Part shown: positions 8,495-16,780 of the stretch, piece after piece
How the letters are laid out: every line of letters starts with the position of its first letter
Numbering within the stretch: position 1 is the first letter of the stretch
Assembly: GCA_002501655.1 (NCBI GenBank)
Contig: DANY01000041.1
Coordinates: 16,735 to 54,878 of the forward strand
Direction of reading: 5' to 3'
Source of the DNA: Methanoculleus sp. UBA303
GTDB lineage: Archaea > Halobacteriota > Methanomicrobia > Methanomicrobiales > Methanoculleaceae
Length of the DNA: 38,144 nucleotides
The notes under the pieces: generated by a model
The model's input: the letters and a program-made list of their open reading frames with translations, nothing else
Told to the model about the DNA's origin: nothing
Database searches by the model: none
Program-made: the position numbers and the translations under genes

Positions 8495-9283
8495 TTACAC
8501 CCCCTCCCGCACCCGCCCCGGCCTGATCGGGACCACGTAGGGTGCCGGGAGATCCCGCTTCACCACCGCCTCGATACCGTAGACGCTTCCAAGCATCTCT
8601 TCGGTGAGCACCTCCTCCGGCGCCCCATAACTGTAGATCGACCCGGCCGAGAGCACGAGCAGGCGGTGGCAGTAGGTTGCCGCCAGGTTCAGGTCGTGGA
8701 GCGCGATGACGATCGCGAGGCCCTTCTCCTCGGCAAGCCCCCGGAGGACCTCCATGACTCCCATCTGGTGGCAGACATCCAGGTTGCTCGTCGGTTCGTC
8801 GAGGAGGACCACCCCCGTCTCCTGGACGAGCGCCCGGGCGATCATCACCCGCTGGCGCTCCCCGCCGGAGAGCTCGCCGACCTTCCGGAGCGCAAGCCCC
8901 TCGAGGTCGAGGAGCCTGAGCGCCTCCGCCACCTTATCCTCGTCGGCGCAGCTCACCGTCCAGTTCAGGTAGGGCCGCCGCCCCATCAGGACTGTCTCAA
9001 AGACCGTCGACGATGTCCGGTTCCCGGTCGACTGCGGCACGTAGGCCATCGCCCGGGCAACCTCGCGGCGGTGCATCGTCCCAAGTTCCTTTCCTTTAAA
9101 CATCACCCTGCCGTTGTGGGGGGAGAGCATGCCGTCGGCGCACCGGATGAGCGTCGTCTTCCCGCACCCGTTCGGCCCCACGAGCCCGAGGACCTCACCG
9201 GCGTCCACCGAGAACGTGATCCCGCGGAGAACCTCCCGGTCCCGGTAGGCAAACGAGAGTTCCTCGACCGAGAGCAGCGCCAT
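8495..9283 (-). CDS. ABC importer ATPase, iron-siderophore/cobalamin type
   Basis: A 262-residue ATP-binding subunit with Walker A GPNGCGKTT (36-44), Q-loop YVPQ (81-84), signature LSGGE (138-142), Walker B VVLLDEP (158-164), the D-loop SNLD and a switch His in ALHDLN. The FepC/FecE/BtuD type is indicated by length and by the FecCD-like permease next to it. It should drive uptake of a chelated metal or corrinoid through the membrane from the inner face. Its start codon overlaps the permease stop by one base (TGATG at 9283-9285), which implies translational coupling. The substrate cannot be settled from sequence. Confidence 0.93.
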   Translation of the reverse strand: MALLSVEELSFAYRDREVLRGITFSVDAGEVLGLVGPNGCGKTTLIRCADGMLSPHNGRVMFKGKELGTMHRREVARAMAYVPQSTGNRTSSTVFETVLMGRRPYLNWTVSCADEDKVAEALRLLDLEGLALRKVGELSGGERQRVMIARALVQETGVVLLDEPTSNLDVCHQMGVMEVLRGLAEEKGLAIVIALHDLNLAATYCHRLLVLSAGSIYSYGAPEEVLTEEMLGSVYGIEAVVKRDLPAPYVVPIRPGRVREGV

Positions 9284-10335
9284 CAGGCACTCCTCCGGTG
9301 CAGGAAGAGGTAGATGAAGAACGGCACGCCGAGGAACGCGGTCACGATCCCGACGGGAAGGACCTGCGGCGCGAGAACGCTCCTTGCGATGCTGTCGGCG
9401 GATAGAAGGAGGAGAGCCCCCACGAGGCCGGAGGCGGGGAGAAGCGTGCGGAAATCCCCGCCGATGGCCATGCGGGTGATGTGGGGGGCGACGAGCCCGA
9501 TAAACCCGATCGTCCCGGTGAAGCAGATGATCACCGCGGTGATCAGGGAGGCGATCATCATCATGACCATCATTGACCGCTCCACGGGCACCCCGAGACT
9601 GGCCGCCACCTCGTCTCCTTCCGCGAGGGCATTGAGGTCCCAGGCCCGGTAGAGGAGGTAGGGTATGGTGCAGGCGAGGACGAGGCTGACGATAGCGAGT
9701 TTCGGCCAGGTGGATTTGTCGACCGAGCCGAACGTCCAGAAGACCACTGCCCGGAGTTCTTCGGCGCTGCCGACATACTGCAGCAGCGACGTCACCGCCG
9801 AGAAGAGGTACATGACGGCGATCCCGGCAAGGACCATCGTCTCGGACCCGATCCCCCGGTAGCGGGCCATCCCGTAGATGGCGAGCGCGGCAAGCAGGGC
9901 GAAGAGGAAGGCGTTGCCGATGACGAGGAACTCTCCGCCGGCGACCCCGGCGCCGAGGACGATCGCGATCGAGGCGCCGGTGGTGGCAGCCGAGGCGATC
10001 CCGAGGGTGAAGGGGCTTGCGAGCGGGTTCCTGAGGATGCCCTGCATGACACAGCCCGCCACCGCGAGCCCGAACCCGGCAACGACCGCGAAGAGCACCC
10101 GGTGGAGCCGGTAGTCCCAGACGATGATCCCGGCCATTCCCGGGGCGGTGAATGTGCCGGGGAAGAGCCCGGCAAGGATCGCGAGGTAGGACTCGCCCAC
10201 GGTGAAGTCGGCGGAGCCGAGCGTGACCGCGAGACCGATGAGGATGACGAGGGCGGCGAGGAGGCCGCCGATGAAGAGGGCCCGGGTCTTCTTCAGCCGG
10301 CTATATCCCTTCTGGATGATGACGTTCTGTTCCAT
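9283..10335 (-). CDS. FecCD-family ABC permease
   Basis: A 350-residue membrane protein beginning MEQNVIIQKGYSRLKK with about ten TM helices. FecCD hallmarks are present: RLHRVLFAVVAGFGLAVAG, GCVMQGILRNPLASPFTLGI, SLGVPVERS and GFIGLVAPHITR. The last is the coupling region that meets the ATPase. It should form the homodimeric channel of a siderophore or B12 importer. ATG 10335 is chosen because the longer frame (to 10467) is Arg/Pro-rich and overlaps the binding-protein gene. The gap to that gene is 11 nt. Confidence 0.92.
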   Translation of the reverse strand: MEQNVIIQKGYSRLKKTRALFIGGLLAALVILIGLAVTLGSADFTVGESYLAILAGLFPGTFTAPGMAGIIVWDYRLHRVLFAVVAGFGLAVAGCVMQGILRNPLASPFTLGIASAATTGASIAIVLGAGVAGGEFLVIGNAFLFALLAALAIYGMARYRGIGSETMVLAGIAVMYLFSAVTSLLQYVGSAEELRAVVFWTFGSVDKSTWPKLAIVSLVLACTIPYLLYRAWDLNALAEGDEVAASLGVPVERSMMVMMMIASLITAVIICFTGTIGFIGLVAPHITRMAIGGDFRTLLPASGLVGALLLLSADSIARSVLAPQVLPVGIVTAFLGVPFFIYLFLHRRSA

Positions 10336-10346
10336 CGCTGCACCGG

Positions 10347-11567
10347 TCACGGGTAGACGAACGTTCCCTCGGACGCGAGGTCGAAGTCGATGCCCTGGAA
10401 CCCGGTGAGGTACCGCTGATGGACAGCGTGCGGGTCGAGGTCGGCGAACCGGTCTGGGTAGAACCACTTCGCGAGGTAGGCTGTCCCGATGAAGTGCTGG
10501 GCGCCGCCGAGGATGTCGGAGTGGATGACGTAGACGCGGTCGTCCTTCACCGCGGAGATGCTCGACCAGCCGGGCCGTTCGAGCATGCCTGCCCGGATTG
10601 CATCGAACGCCGCGATGTCGTGCCCGGCATACCCGCCGACGGCCAGGCCCTGCCCGGCCAGTTTGACGACGACCTCCGGGTCGGTGACGATGATCGCCTC
10701 GGGGTCGACGACGGGGTACTCCGCGGTCCCGGTGGCGAAGGGGTTGACCCCGCCGGCGAGCCGGGTCTTCTCGTTGTACCCTGCTCCGGCCGCAACGGTC
10801 GTGTAGTCGAACCAGTACTCGAAGTAGACCCGGACACGCTCGTCGTCGGGGATGCCTGCGGCGCCGTCGCGGATCCGGTTCATGGTCGACTCATAGAACG
10901 CCGCAAACTCTTCGCCCCGCTCTTTTTGGCCGACCGCGGAGGCAATCGTGCGGATCTCCCCGGGATAAGTGGCGGGCTTGAAGCAGTCAAACCGGAAGAC
11001 CCGGATACCGGGGCTGCTCGCCTCGAGCCTTTTTTGGATATCGTCGCACGTCGCGGTGCTGATCGTTGCGTAGAGGAAGACAGCGTCCGGCCTGAGGATG
11101 AGGACCTGCTCCATGTCGGGAGACCAGATCGACCCGACGTTCGCCTTACCCTGGCATTCCGGGAAGAAGGTCTTCTTCCCGTGGCTGTATTTGTCGACGG
11201 CGACGACCTTCTCCATATCGAACCCGAGCGAGCGCAACGTCTCGAGAGATTCCCCGCTGAAGGTCACGACCCGGCGCAGGGGGCGGTAGAGCGTCGTCGT
11301 TCTCCCCGACGAGTCGGTGATCTCGCAGGGTCTGCCGTCCCAGTGGGCGGAGACCCAGGCGGCGTCCCGGATATCGGTCCGGGTGAGGTCTCCCGCCCCT
11401 CCCATGTAGGCAGCGTCGAGGTAGGTAAGAGCCGCCGATGCGTACTCGGCACTGGTGAGCACCCGGTCGCCGTCGACATCCCCCGGGGTGCCGTCCATCG
11501 CCGAGGCCGACGCCGGGACGGCGACGATGAGGAGAAGAGCGAGGGCGAGAAGGCAACGCCGGTTCAT
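10347..11567 (-). CDS. ABC substrate-binding protein with EF-hand/dockerin-like head
   Basis: A 406-residue exported protein with signal peptide MNRRCLLALALLLIVAVPASA. Residues about 29-40 read DVDGDRVLTSAE, with Asp at 1, 3, 5 and Glu at 12 of an EF-hand loop. A weaker helical repeat (TRTDIRDAAWVSAHW) follows, together resembling a dockerin module. The rest is a class III (TroA/BtuF-like) binding fold starting TDSSGRTTTLYRPLRRVVTF and ending near GGAQHFIGTAYLAKWFYPD. It should capture a chelated metal or cobamide and deliver it to the permease. It overlaps the upstream surface-protein gene by ATGA, so the two are co-translated. Calcium could tune the head domain. Confidence 0.88.
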   Translation of the reverse strand: MNRRCLLALALLLIVAVPASASAMDGTPGDVDGDRVLTSAEYASAALTYLDAAYMGGAGDLTRTDIRDAAWVSAHWDGRPCEITDSSGRTTTLYRPLRRVVTFSGESLETLRSLGFDMEKVVAVDKYSHGKKTFFPECQGKANVGSIWSPDMEQVLILRPDAVFLYATISTATCDDIQKRLEASSPGIRVFRFDCFKPATYPGEIRTIASAVGQKERGEEFAAFYESTMNRIRDGAAGIPDDERVRVYFEYWFDYTTVAAGAGYNEKTRLAGGVNPFATGTAEYPVVDPEAIIVTDPEVVVKLAGQGLAVGGYAGHDIAAFDAIRAGMLERPGWSSISAVKDDRVYVIHSDILGGAQHFIGTAYLAKWFYPDRFADLDPHAVHQRYLTGFQGIDFDLASEGTFVYP

Positions 11568-12091
11568 CGCCGACCACCCCGACCTGACGCGAGGAGGAGG
11601 GCGGCAACCGCCGCGAGAACCGCAAACGGCGACCCGGTCTCCTGTGCGGCCGGGGGGACAGGATCCCCGCCGCCGCTCTCCACCGGCGCCTCGATACCAT
11701 CCGCCGCGACGTGCGATGCGGCTACCTGCCCGTCCGATTCGCCGAGGAAGTCCTCCCACCGGCCGGTGATATCCCCGCTCCCGGAGGCGGGGGCCCTGAC
11801 CTGGTAGGTTATCCTGCTATCGTTCATCACCGCAAACGCGACCTGCTGCCCCCGGGCGAGGACGCGGTCGTCCGCGAGGTCGGTCGCCACGAAGGCGTAG
11901 CCAGCCGGCAGGGTCTCGACCACCCCGCCGAGAGTCATGCCCTCGATCGAGAGCAAGACAGTGAAGACCTCACCCGCCCCGGGTTCGGCGGTGGAGAGGC
12001 TCCGGGTTACCGGGGAAGCGCAGGCCGCGGCCGGGACGACCATGAGCAGCAGGGCGATGCAGAGGAGATGGTTTGCCGGGAGACTCATCAT
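11564..12091 (-). CDS. Surface-anchored protein of the ABC transporter locus
   Basis: A 175-residue protein with an N-terminal signal (LLCIALLLMVVPAAACA) and a beta-rich domain (EVFTVLLSIEGMTLGGVVETLPAGYAFV, then VAFAVMNDSRITYQVRAP). A Gly/Pro-rich spacer follows, then a C-terminal hydrophobic helix (SPFAVLAAVAALLLA) before GRGGRR. That tail has the layout of archaeal CTERM sorting signals processed by archaeosortases, although I see no exact PGF motif. It should sit on the outer face of the membrane and may help capture ligand or dock the binding protein. First gene of the operon; a TATA-like TTCTTATTACC lies about 35 nt upstream. Confidence 0.7.
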   Translation of the reverse strand: MMSLPANHLLCIALLLMVVPAAACASPVTRSLSTAEPGAGEVFTVLLSIEGMTLGGVVETLPAGYAFVATDLADDRVLARGQQVAFAVMNDSRITYQVRAPASGSGDITGRWEDFLGESDGQVAASHVAADGIEAPVESGGGDPVPPAAQETGSPFAVLAAVAALLLASGRGGRR

Positions 12092-12136
12092 CTGTTTTCT
12101 GTTATCGATCTGGTAATAAGAATGTTTCTGATTGTG

Positions 12137-12396
12137 CTAATTAGTCTGAAGATTCGGTATTCTGGAGTGTATCAGGAACGCGACGATCGCGAGCAGACTC
12201 GTCTCCCGGTAGGGGACGAGGCCCTCGTTCATCCGCCGGGCCGTGGTCCGGGCATCGTAGCCGCCCCAGAACCAGATCGCCACGCCTGGAACAATCATAA
12301 TGAAGAGCCCGAGGGGACTTCCGAGCAGCACCAGAACACCTCGTGCGAACTGCCCTTGTAGGCCTGCCCGAGGCCGTTGAAGACGAACGAGAGTCC
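12137..12396 (-). pseudogene. Frameshifted TM2-like small membrane protein
   Basis: From about 12396 the minus strand reads LSFVFNGLGQAYKG in one frame, then QFARGVLVLLGSPLGLF in the next, on to VPGVAIWFWGGYDARTTARRMNEG and a final TM helix. Joined, these give the usual layout of small TM2/zinc-ribbon membrane proteins (GLGQ-Y-G-F-KG, then two helices and a YDA-x-x-x-A motif). A one-base loss near 12354 breaks the frame, and the original N-terminus is not seen. Confidence 0.6.
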
Positions 12397-12500
12397 TCCG
12401 CCGGATCAAAAGCATCTTGGCGGGAGACCCGTTCTGCCACATCGCCGTGCATGATTGTCAGGCACGCACGGCGTGGCTATCAGTCTTTCCCGGAGCAGCC

Positions 12501-12656
12501 CTACCGCTCAAACACCTTCTCGATCCGGACACGCCGCCCGAGCTTCGTCTCGTACCACTCCTGCTGCTTCAGGGCCTGCTTGATGCTCCGGATCCGGTGC
12601 CGGACCCGCGTCCCGGTCTCCGCATCGATCAGTACCAGTCTCGGCACATCGATCAT
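12501..12656 (-). CDS. Small basic protein, 51 aa
   Basis: ATG at 12656 opens MIDVPRLVLIDAETGTRVRHRIRSIKQALKQQ and the frame ends VRIEKVFER at 12501. It is Arg/Lys-rich with a strand-helix-strand look and no motif that I know. G/C-ended codons fit local coding style, and GGAG lies immediately before the ATG, closer than usual. The frame is open further upstream, but that extension looks random. Moderate to low certainty that it is expressed. Confidence 0.42.
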   Translation of the reverse strand: MIDVPRLVLIDAETGTRVRHRIRSIKQALKQQEWYETKLGRRVRIEKVFER

Positions 12657-12892
12657 CTCCGTTGATGCGTGGAATTGGCCTCCTGGGGTTAGCAAGGTTT
12701 GCTTTCGTGCCGGCGCCCTGCCTGCGCTGCACGAGCCCTTTATCGGGGTATTTACGAGATGCCGTGTGAGTTCGGGTCGACTCTGGAGCCCCACGATGAG
12801 GGCATATCTCTCCCGCCCGGTCTTTCCTCCCGGATTCATCGAAGGGAACACCTTAGATCGGATCCATGAAGGCAGTTTTTGGAACCGGTGGA

Positions 12893-12902
12893 AAAATTTA
12901 TC
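12893..12902 (+). promoter_or_regulatory. TATA box for the zinc-ribbon gene
   Basis: AAAATTTATC about 37-46 nt before the ATA at 12939, with no competing gene on this strand. It predicts a leader of about 15-20 nt carrying the GGTGA ribosome site. Confidence 0.5.
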
Positions 12903-12938
12903 CCCCGGCGCGCCCCCTCCACCTCCGGGTGAGTTATC

Positions 12939-13124
12939 ATACCGGAATCTGTTTATTGTAAACATTGCGGGCGAGAGTTTTCGCCGGAGCGGGGAGCCAC
13001 AGGCGGAGACGCATCGTTCTGCAGCGCCGAGTGCCTGATGGCAGCAGGGAAGCAGGGCCCCGGCCAGGGGGAACGCCAGCCGGAGAAATTCCTGGTCTCC
13101 GGTCGGTCACCCTGGGGCAGGTAA
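12939..13124 (+). CDS. Zinc-ribbon protein with ATA at the start position
   Basis: A 61-codon frame carries a CxxC...CxxxC zinc site: SVYCKHCGREF then SFCSAECLMAAGKQ (Cys at residues 7, 10, 28 and 32). It is followed by a polar tail. A TGA lies three codons upstream in the same frame, and there is no ATG, GTG or TTG before the first Cys. The codon at the expected start, 6 nt after GGGTGAG, is ATA, so the protein reads (M)PESVYCKHCG. Either AUA is used, or a G-to-A change has silenced the gene. Promoter and ribosome site look intact. The family is short zinc-ribbon proteins of unknown role. Confidence 0.55.
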   Translation: MPESVYCKHCGREFSPERGATGGDASFCSAECLMAAGKQGPGQGERQPEKFLVSGRSPWGR

Positions 13125-13268
13125 CCCTGCTGGACGAGCGGCGCCTCTCCATGAGGTTGTGCGTAGCGGTGCAAAGACATTCACCGCCGGAGAGTGGAGA
13201 CTCCGGCACGCCCGCCGGGAAGGTCTCCTCTCCCTGATCGACCTCCACTCAACACCGTCTCCTGCGAG

Positions 13269-13560
13269 ATGAACCGGGCGATCGCCGTCCTCCCGGCCCT
13301 GGTGCCGATCCCGATGCCGGTCGGGCTGATGCCCGGGATGAAGATCCCCCGCATCCCGTTCCCCCTCTACCTCTGGCGGGTGACCGTCTGGACCGTCCCG
13401 CAATGCTCGCGGTGGGCCGGGTCTTTTACAAGCCGGGTGGCCGGGGTGAGTGCGGGTGCCCCCGGGGGCAGCCTAAAAAAAGTTTGGCGGGGTTGTTCGT
13501 GCAGGCTGCCTGGTGCTTCGGGGTCACGCGTAGGGTCTGCTCCCCTGTGGAGTGGGGGAA
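13269..13560 (+). pseudogene. Possible frameshifted small membrane protein
   Basis: ATG 13269 opens MNRAIAVLPALVPIPMPVGL, then KIPRIPFPLYLWRV, with almost every codon ending in G or C. After about residue 45 the coding style moves to another frame, which reads MLAVGRVFYKPGGRG. This suggests one small two-helix membrane protein with a frameshift near 13405. No ribosome site is seen. The call rests mainly on codon bias and hydrophobicity. Confidence 0.3.
13475..13481 (-). terminator. T-run terminator for the secreted-protein gene
   Basis: Seven consecutive T on the minus strand, about 43 nt past the stop codon of the gene ending at 13524. Confidence 0.45.
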
Positions 13561-14090
13561 GATCCTTGCGTGACGGCGGTAAACGATCCGGTCGCAGGGT
13601 CATACCGCAACAGCGTGCCGGTGCTCCTGATGTAACCGTAGATTGTACCGTCGGCGGTCTGGATCACGAGTATGTCCGGATAATCCGGATTATAGCCGAA
13701 TATCAGCCCCTGCGTTTGATCCCAGGCGATTAACATCCCTGAGCCCGACGGGTCCTGCTGCCACTGGAGACCGTTCAACAGTTCCGGCGTGATCACGGGG
13801 ATTCCGCCTGAATACGGCGATTGCGGCTGTGTCGGATAGGCTCCGGGTGATTGCGGCTGTGTCGGGTAGGCCCCGGGCGACAGGGCTTGCGCCAGGTCCG
13901 ATATCTGGCCGATTTCGTCGGTATCGGGCGACTGCGGCTGGGTGGGGAAGAGGCCAAGCGACAGGGCTTGCGTCAGGTCTGATATCCGGCCGCTTTCGTC
14001 GGTACCGGGCCCTGCAGCTGATGCGGTAGCGATGGAAGCGACGAATAGAAGGCTGACAAGAATTACAAATTCGTATCTCAACATCCTCAC
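13524..14090 (-). CDS. Secreted protein with Pro/Gln-rich repeats
   Basis: A 188-residue protein with a signal peptide (MLRYEFVILVSLLFVASIATASA). Next come two copies of a unit like D-E-x-G-x-ISDL-x-QALS-x-G with PTQPQSP ends, and one short extra AYPTQPQSP copy (residues about 30-90). The C-terminal part (LLNGLQWQQDPSGSGMLIAW, then GLIFGYNPDYPDILVIQ) looks like short beta hairpins. GTG at 14090 is preferred over ATG at 14084 because AGGTGA lies 6 nt before it. It should be extracellular. I recognise no family. The near-identical repeat units show recent expansion at DNA level (13821-14000). Confidence 0.65.
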   Translation of the reverse strand: MRMLRYEFVILVSLLFVASIATASAAGPGTDESGRISDLTQALSLGLFPTQPQSPDTDEIGQISDLAQALSPGAYPTQPQSPGAYPTQPQSPYSGGIPVITPELLNGLQWQQDPSGSGMLIAWDQTQGLIFGYNPDYPDILVIQTADGTIYGYIRSTGTLLRYDPATGSFTAVTQGSSPTPQGSRPYA

Positions 14091-14107
14091 GTCTGTTCAC
14101 CTCTCGG

Positions 14108-14129
14108 CCTTCTCCTGAACCGGAGAAGG
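14108..14129. repeat. 8-bp inverted repeat in the leader of the secreted-protein gene
   Basis: CCTTCTCC, a 6-nt loop, then GGAGAAGG: a perfect hairpin 18 nt before the GTG at 14090. It could be an operator or an RNA hairpin just upstream of the ribosome site. Confidence 0.5.
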
Positions 14130-14480
14130 TGTCTGCATGAGGGAAAGCAGAATGTCCCCTTGTTCACCCACGGGGGAACCGATGTTGTGTGATGGTTTTT
14201 CGTGTACTACTGGAGCATGATGCCTTATTTTGGTGTTCTGCAGAAGCAGTGGATAGTGATGGATACCTCATGTGGCATCGAGCGCCCTCATACAGCCCCC
14301 GGGGAGGGCCACCATGGTACTTATACCTTTCTCTCCGGGACAGGGTGCCGGGTATACGCTCAGCGCGGACAGGAAAACTGGTTATGTCAACTCTGGCCTG
14401 CAGGAGATCAGTTCCGGGGGCAGGGCGCCGCCAGCGGATATCAGCTATGGATGGTGCGACAGGATACAAACAAAAAGAAT
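14130..14480. other. Stretch without a confident gene, left flank of the island
   Basis: Several overlapping frames are open on both strands, but none has a start signal, codon bias or motif that persuades me. On the minus strand, the end of this stretch (about 14469-14480) carries CATTCTTTTTG. That would be the natural trailer and terminator of tRNA-Asn if position 14481 was once its 3' end. Confidence 0.35.
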
Positions 14481-14526
14481 GACGCCGCCAACAGGACTCG
14501 AACCTGTGACATGCTGGTTAACAGCC
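14481..14526. repeat. att copy A (tRNA-Asn 3' part)
   Basis: 46 bases identical to 18567-18612, covering the discriminator base, acceptor 3' strand, T arm, variable loop and most of the anticodon arm. This is the outer left attachment site. Confidence 0.8.
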
Positions 14527-14696
14527 CGGATTATGAATCCAAGTCAAAAAATTCAATGATTCATGAAAAAAGGCGTGCTGAAAAGGCGGGAGGAAAGCCG
14601 GACGATTCAGGCTCTCAAAGATTCGTGCCGGCCGCCACTGTCCTTAATATGAACATCCCTGTACGCTTCAAGATCTGTGGTATTTTGGAATGATAG
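14484..14696 (+). pseudogene. int(C)-like frame leaving att copy A
   Basis: The plus-strand frame through att copy A reads AANRTRTCDMLVNSPD and goes on with a polar, helical stretch (SMIHEKRRAEKAGG) to a stop at about 14696. If the element encoded an SSV-type integrase, the C-terminal part would begin exactly here. About 60 residues remain and no R...HxxR...Y recombinase motif is seen, so the catalytic region is lost. The first residues are merely translated tRNA sequence, so certainty is limited. Confidence 0.35.
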
Positions 14697-14825
14697 AGAG
14701 CAGCGCACAAAAGTCCCTCGCATTCGCCCTCGAACTCTGTCTGATCGATTTTGTTCTTGCAGGTAGAGCGGACATGTACTTCCTGAACCTTCGATAAAAA
14801 TCAGGAGCAGAATGTTAAGCAACAA

Positions 14826-16403
14826 TCAATTCCGGTTCGCCATAGCAGCCTTGGCAGCTTTTATATCGATCTTTGCCTTGTAACCATGTTTCTCTAACAG
14901 ATGGAGCAAATTCCCTCCAGTTAGCAGAGTTATTGGCTTATCTTTAGCAAACTCATAGGCATCTGGCCCATAGTCAGAAGTAGTAACAAGTATCCCTTTT
15001 GTTGCTCCTTCATTCATAACCGTACCAAAGAGGTCGCGTACAGCGGATACTCCAACTGTATTTGTGTATCGCTTCGCCTGGATAACGATCTTTCCTCCCC
15101 TTATTGGATCTGGATCAAAAGCTACCGCATCGACACCACCGTCTCTGCTGGCTCTGGTGACTTTTACTTCGCCACCGGATTGCGAGAACTCTTTTTCGAA
15201 CAACTCTCTGATCAAGTGCTCGAAGTCTTCCCAATCGATGGCAGCAAGGTTGGTTGAATCATCAAGGCTCTCAGTAACAGTATATGACGCGACGAACCTC
15301 TTATCATTACGATCAAATTGCAGGATCGGCGCTATGGGAGTCAAACTGCTCAACTTGGAACTCCCAACCCCCTTTAAGTTTTTGAAGCAGGCCTTTGGAT
15401 CGACTTTATCTAGATTGATTGAAAGGAATTCCTGCTTCCTCGTTTGTAATGAGACAATACAAGCGTTCACATCTTTTCCCGTAGATTTGTCGATTGATTG
15501 CACCCATCCATTGATAACGACCAAATCGAGTGCATCATTAGCATCCGCTCTAAAAAGTTCAAAAACAAGCCTTAAAACAGCCTGATAAATCACAGAATCA
15601 TACAGTTTACTAATAAAAGAATCTGTTAAATAGGATTCCTTGAACTCATCTGACGACTTAACATATTTTACTTCCTTTATCCTCGGTACCGACTCAATAG
15701 AGGGCAAAGAATAATCCACAACCAGCAATTTAGTTTCGGGATTGTAGTCTATTTTAAATTTATGTGGGAAACAATCAGGATATTTGGAATTTGACAGGAC
15801 GTACATGCAGTACTCTATGACAGCGTTATCATCTTTGAATAAGCGCTCCCTCTGTTGCCTAACGTATTCTCGTTCCCCCTGCTGCCACGATTTCAACGCG
15901 TTTTGATAGTCTTGTTCTTGGGTAGCGTTAAGCTCGCTTATCCGTTCCTTTTCTTTCAACCATGTATTATAGTCATCTTGATATAATTTTTTGGCACTTT
16001 CGAGTTTAACTTTCATTTTGGATGCAAAAACATAATCAGACATTGAAACTTTGGGTTTATACTTGTCGTCAGTTTCCTTCGGGGGCAGGGGCGTATGCAA
16101 GTATACTGGCTTCTGGGGTTTTGCTTTGGTGAACTGTGTCTTGGTTTTTACAAAATCTTGATAGGTAGCACTCTTTGTGATCAATGCGTGGTTCAGGAGG
16201 TTTTCTAGTTCCTGAATTTCTGTCTTGGCCTTATTCGTTCTCTCAACAGCCTGAGCACTCTTAACTTCCTTTTCCCACATCGCATCCCAGGCAACTGTTT
16301 GAGCGGCAGCCTTCCTTTGTACTTCAAACATATCATTTCCACGAATGATCTTATACTTGTTAAGACCGGGATGTGTTACCTCAATCTCGAATCTAGGCGG
16401 CAT
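14826..16403 (-). CDS. Mrr-family restriction endonuclease with coiled-coil front half
   Basis: A 525-residue cytosolic protein. Residues about 25-190 are charged and helical with coiled-coil character (AQAVERTNKAKTEIQELENLL; ALKSWQQGEREYVRQQRERL). Residues about 195-385 form a mixed domain that I do not recognise. Residues about 389-510 are an Mrr-cat nuclease: DWEDFEHLIRELF, then RDGGVDAVA with Asp 421/425, then IVIQAKRY with Gln 442 and Lys 444, the D...QxK form of the PD-(D/E)xK core. Family members cut modified or foreign DNA. A TATA box (CTTATAAG) lies about 30 nt upstream. It is island cargo, AT-rich unlike the host genes, and so probably acquired for defence. Confidence 0.85.
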   Translation of the reverse strand: MPPRFEIEVTHPGLNKYKIIRGNDMFEVQRKAAAQTVAWDAMWEKEVKSAQAVERTNKAKTEIQELENLLNHALITKSATYQDFVKTKTQFTKAKPQKPVYLHTPLPPKETDDKYKPKVSMSDYVFASKMKVKLESAKKLYQDDYNTWLKEKERISELNATQEQDYQNALKSWQQGEREYVRQQRERLFKDDNAVIEYCMYVLSNSKYPDCFPHKFKIDYNPETKLLVVDYSLPSIESVPRIKEVKYVKSSDEFKESYLTDSFISKLYDSVIYQAVLRLVFELFRADANDALDLVVINGWVQSIDKSTGKDVNACIVSLQTRKQEFLSINLDKVDPKACFKNLKGVGSSKLSSLTPIAPILQFDRNDKRFVASYTVTESLDDSTNLAAIDWEDFEHLIRELFEKEFSQSGGEVKVTRASRDGGVDAVAFDPDPIRGGKIVIQAKRYTNTVGVSAVRDLFGTVMNEGATKGILVTTSDYGPDAYEFAKDKPITLLTGGNLLHLLEKHGYKAKIDIKAAKAAMANRN

Positions 16404-16432
16404 CTGATCAATGAAAAACGGATTGCAAACGG

Positions 16433-16441
16433 CTTATAAGT
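16433..16441 (-). promoter_or_regulatory. TATA box for the Mrr-like gene
   Basis: ACTTATAAG on the minus strand, about 30-38 nt before ATG 16403, suggesting a very short leader. Confidence 0.5.
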
Positions 16442-16738
16442 TTCTCTTTTGCCTTAAATCAAAGAACAAGTATTTCCAAGGATCTCAGAGCATTTTAAGG
16501 ATGGAAGTAAATTTTATGCCTTGCTTTTCGAGTGTAGCATCATCGAGTTACATGGAGATAAGAAGGTTAACGTATACGCCTTTGAGTGACAGAAACCTTC
16601 CAATATCAAGTGATAGACGTTTCTCTACATGTGAGAGACTAAAATCAAAGAAGATAACCTCTTGCCAGAATGTTTCGGAGATATTTACAATAAAATGACA
16701 GAACATCGGTTCACCTACTTAGAAGACAGATCCAAAAA
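16442..16738. other. AT-rich spacer between divergent island genes
   Basis: An open plus-strand frame (16411-16698) exists, but it overlaps the Mrr promoter, has no ribosome site and encodes nothing recognisable, so I do not call it a gene. Confidence 0.4.
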
Positions 16739-16746
16739 GTTAAATA
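16739..16746 (+). promoter_or_regulatory. TATA box for the duplicated membrane protein gene
   Basis: GTTAAATA about 35-42 nt before GTG 16781, in an otherwise empty spacer. Confidence 0.4.
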
Positions 16747-16780
16747 GAAACATATAGAGGGAACTTTAGTCTAGATCCTA

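Noticed and set aside
10419..11807. 462-codon plus-strand frame
   Set aside because: Antisense to the binding-protein and surface-protein genes, whose signal peptides and domains are clear.
14202..14693. 163-codon plus-strand frame as one gene
   Set aside because: It joins chromosomal flank, att copy A and element sequence; the NRTRTCDMLVN part is translated tRNA. Only the portion after att is kept, as a possible integrase remnant.
16411..16698. 95-codon plus-strand frame between the island genes
   Set aside because: Overlaps the Mrr promoter, lacks a ribosome site, and the product shows no structure or family.
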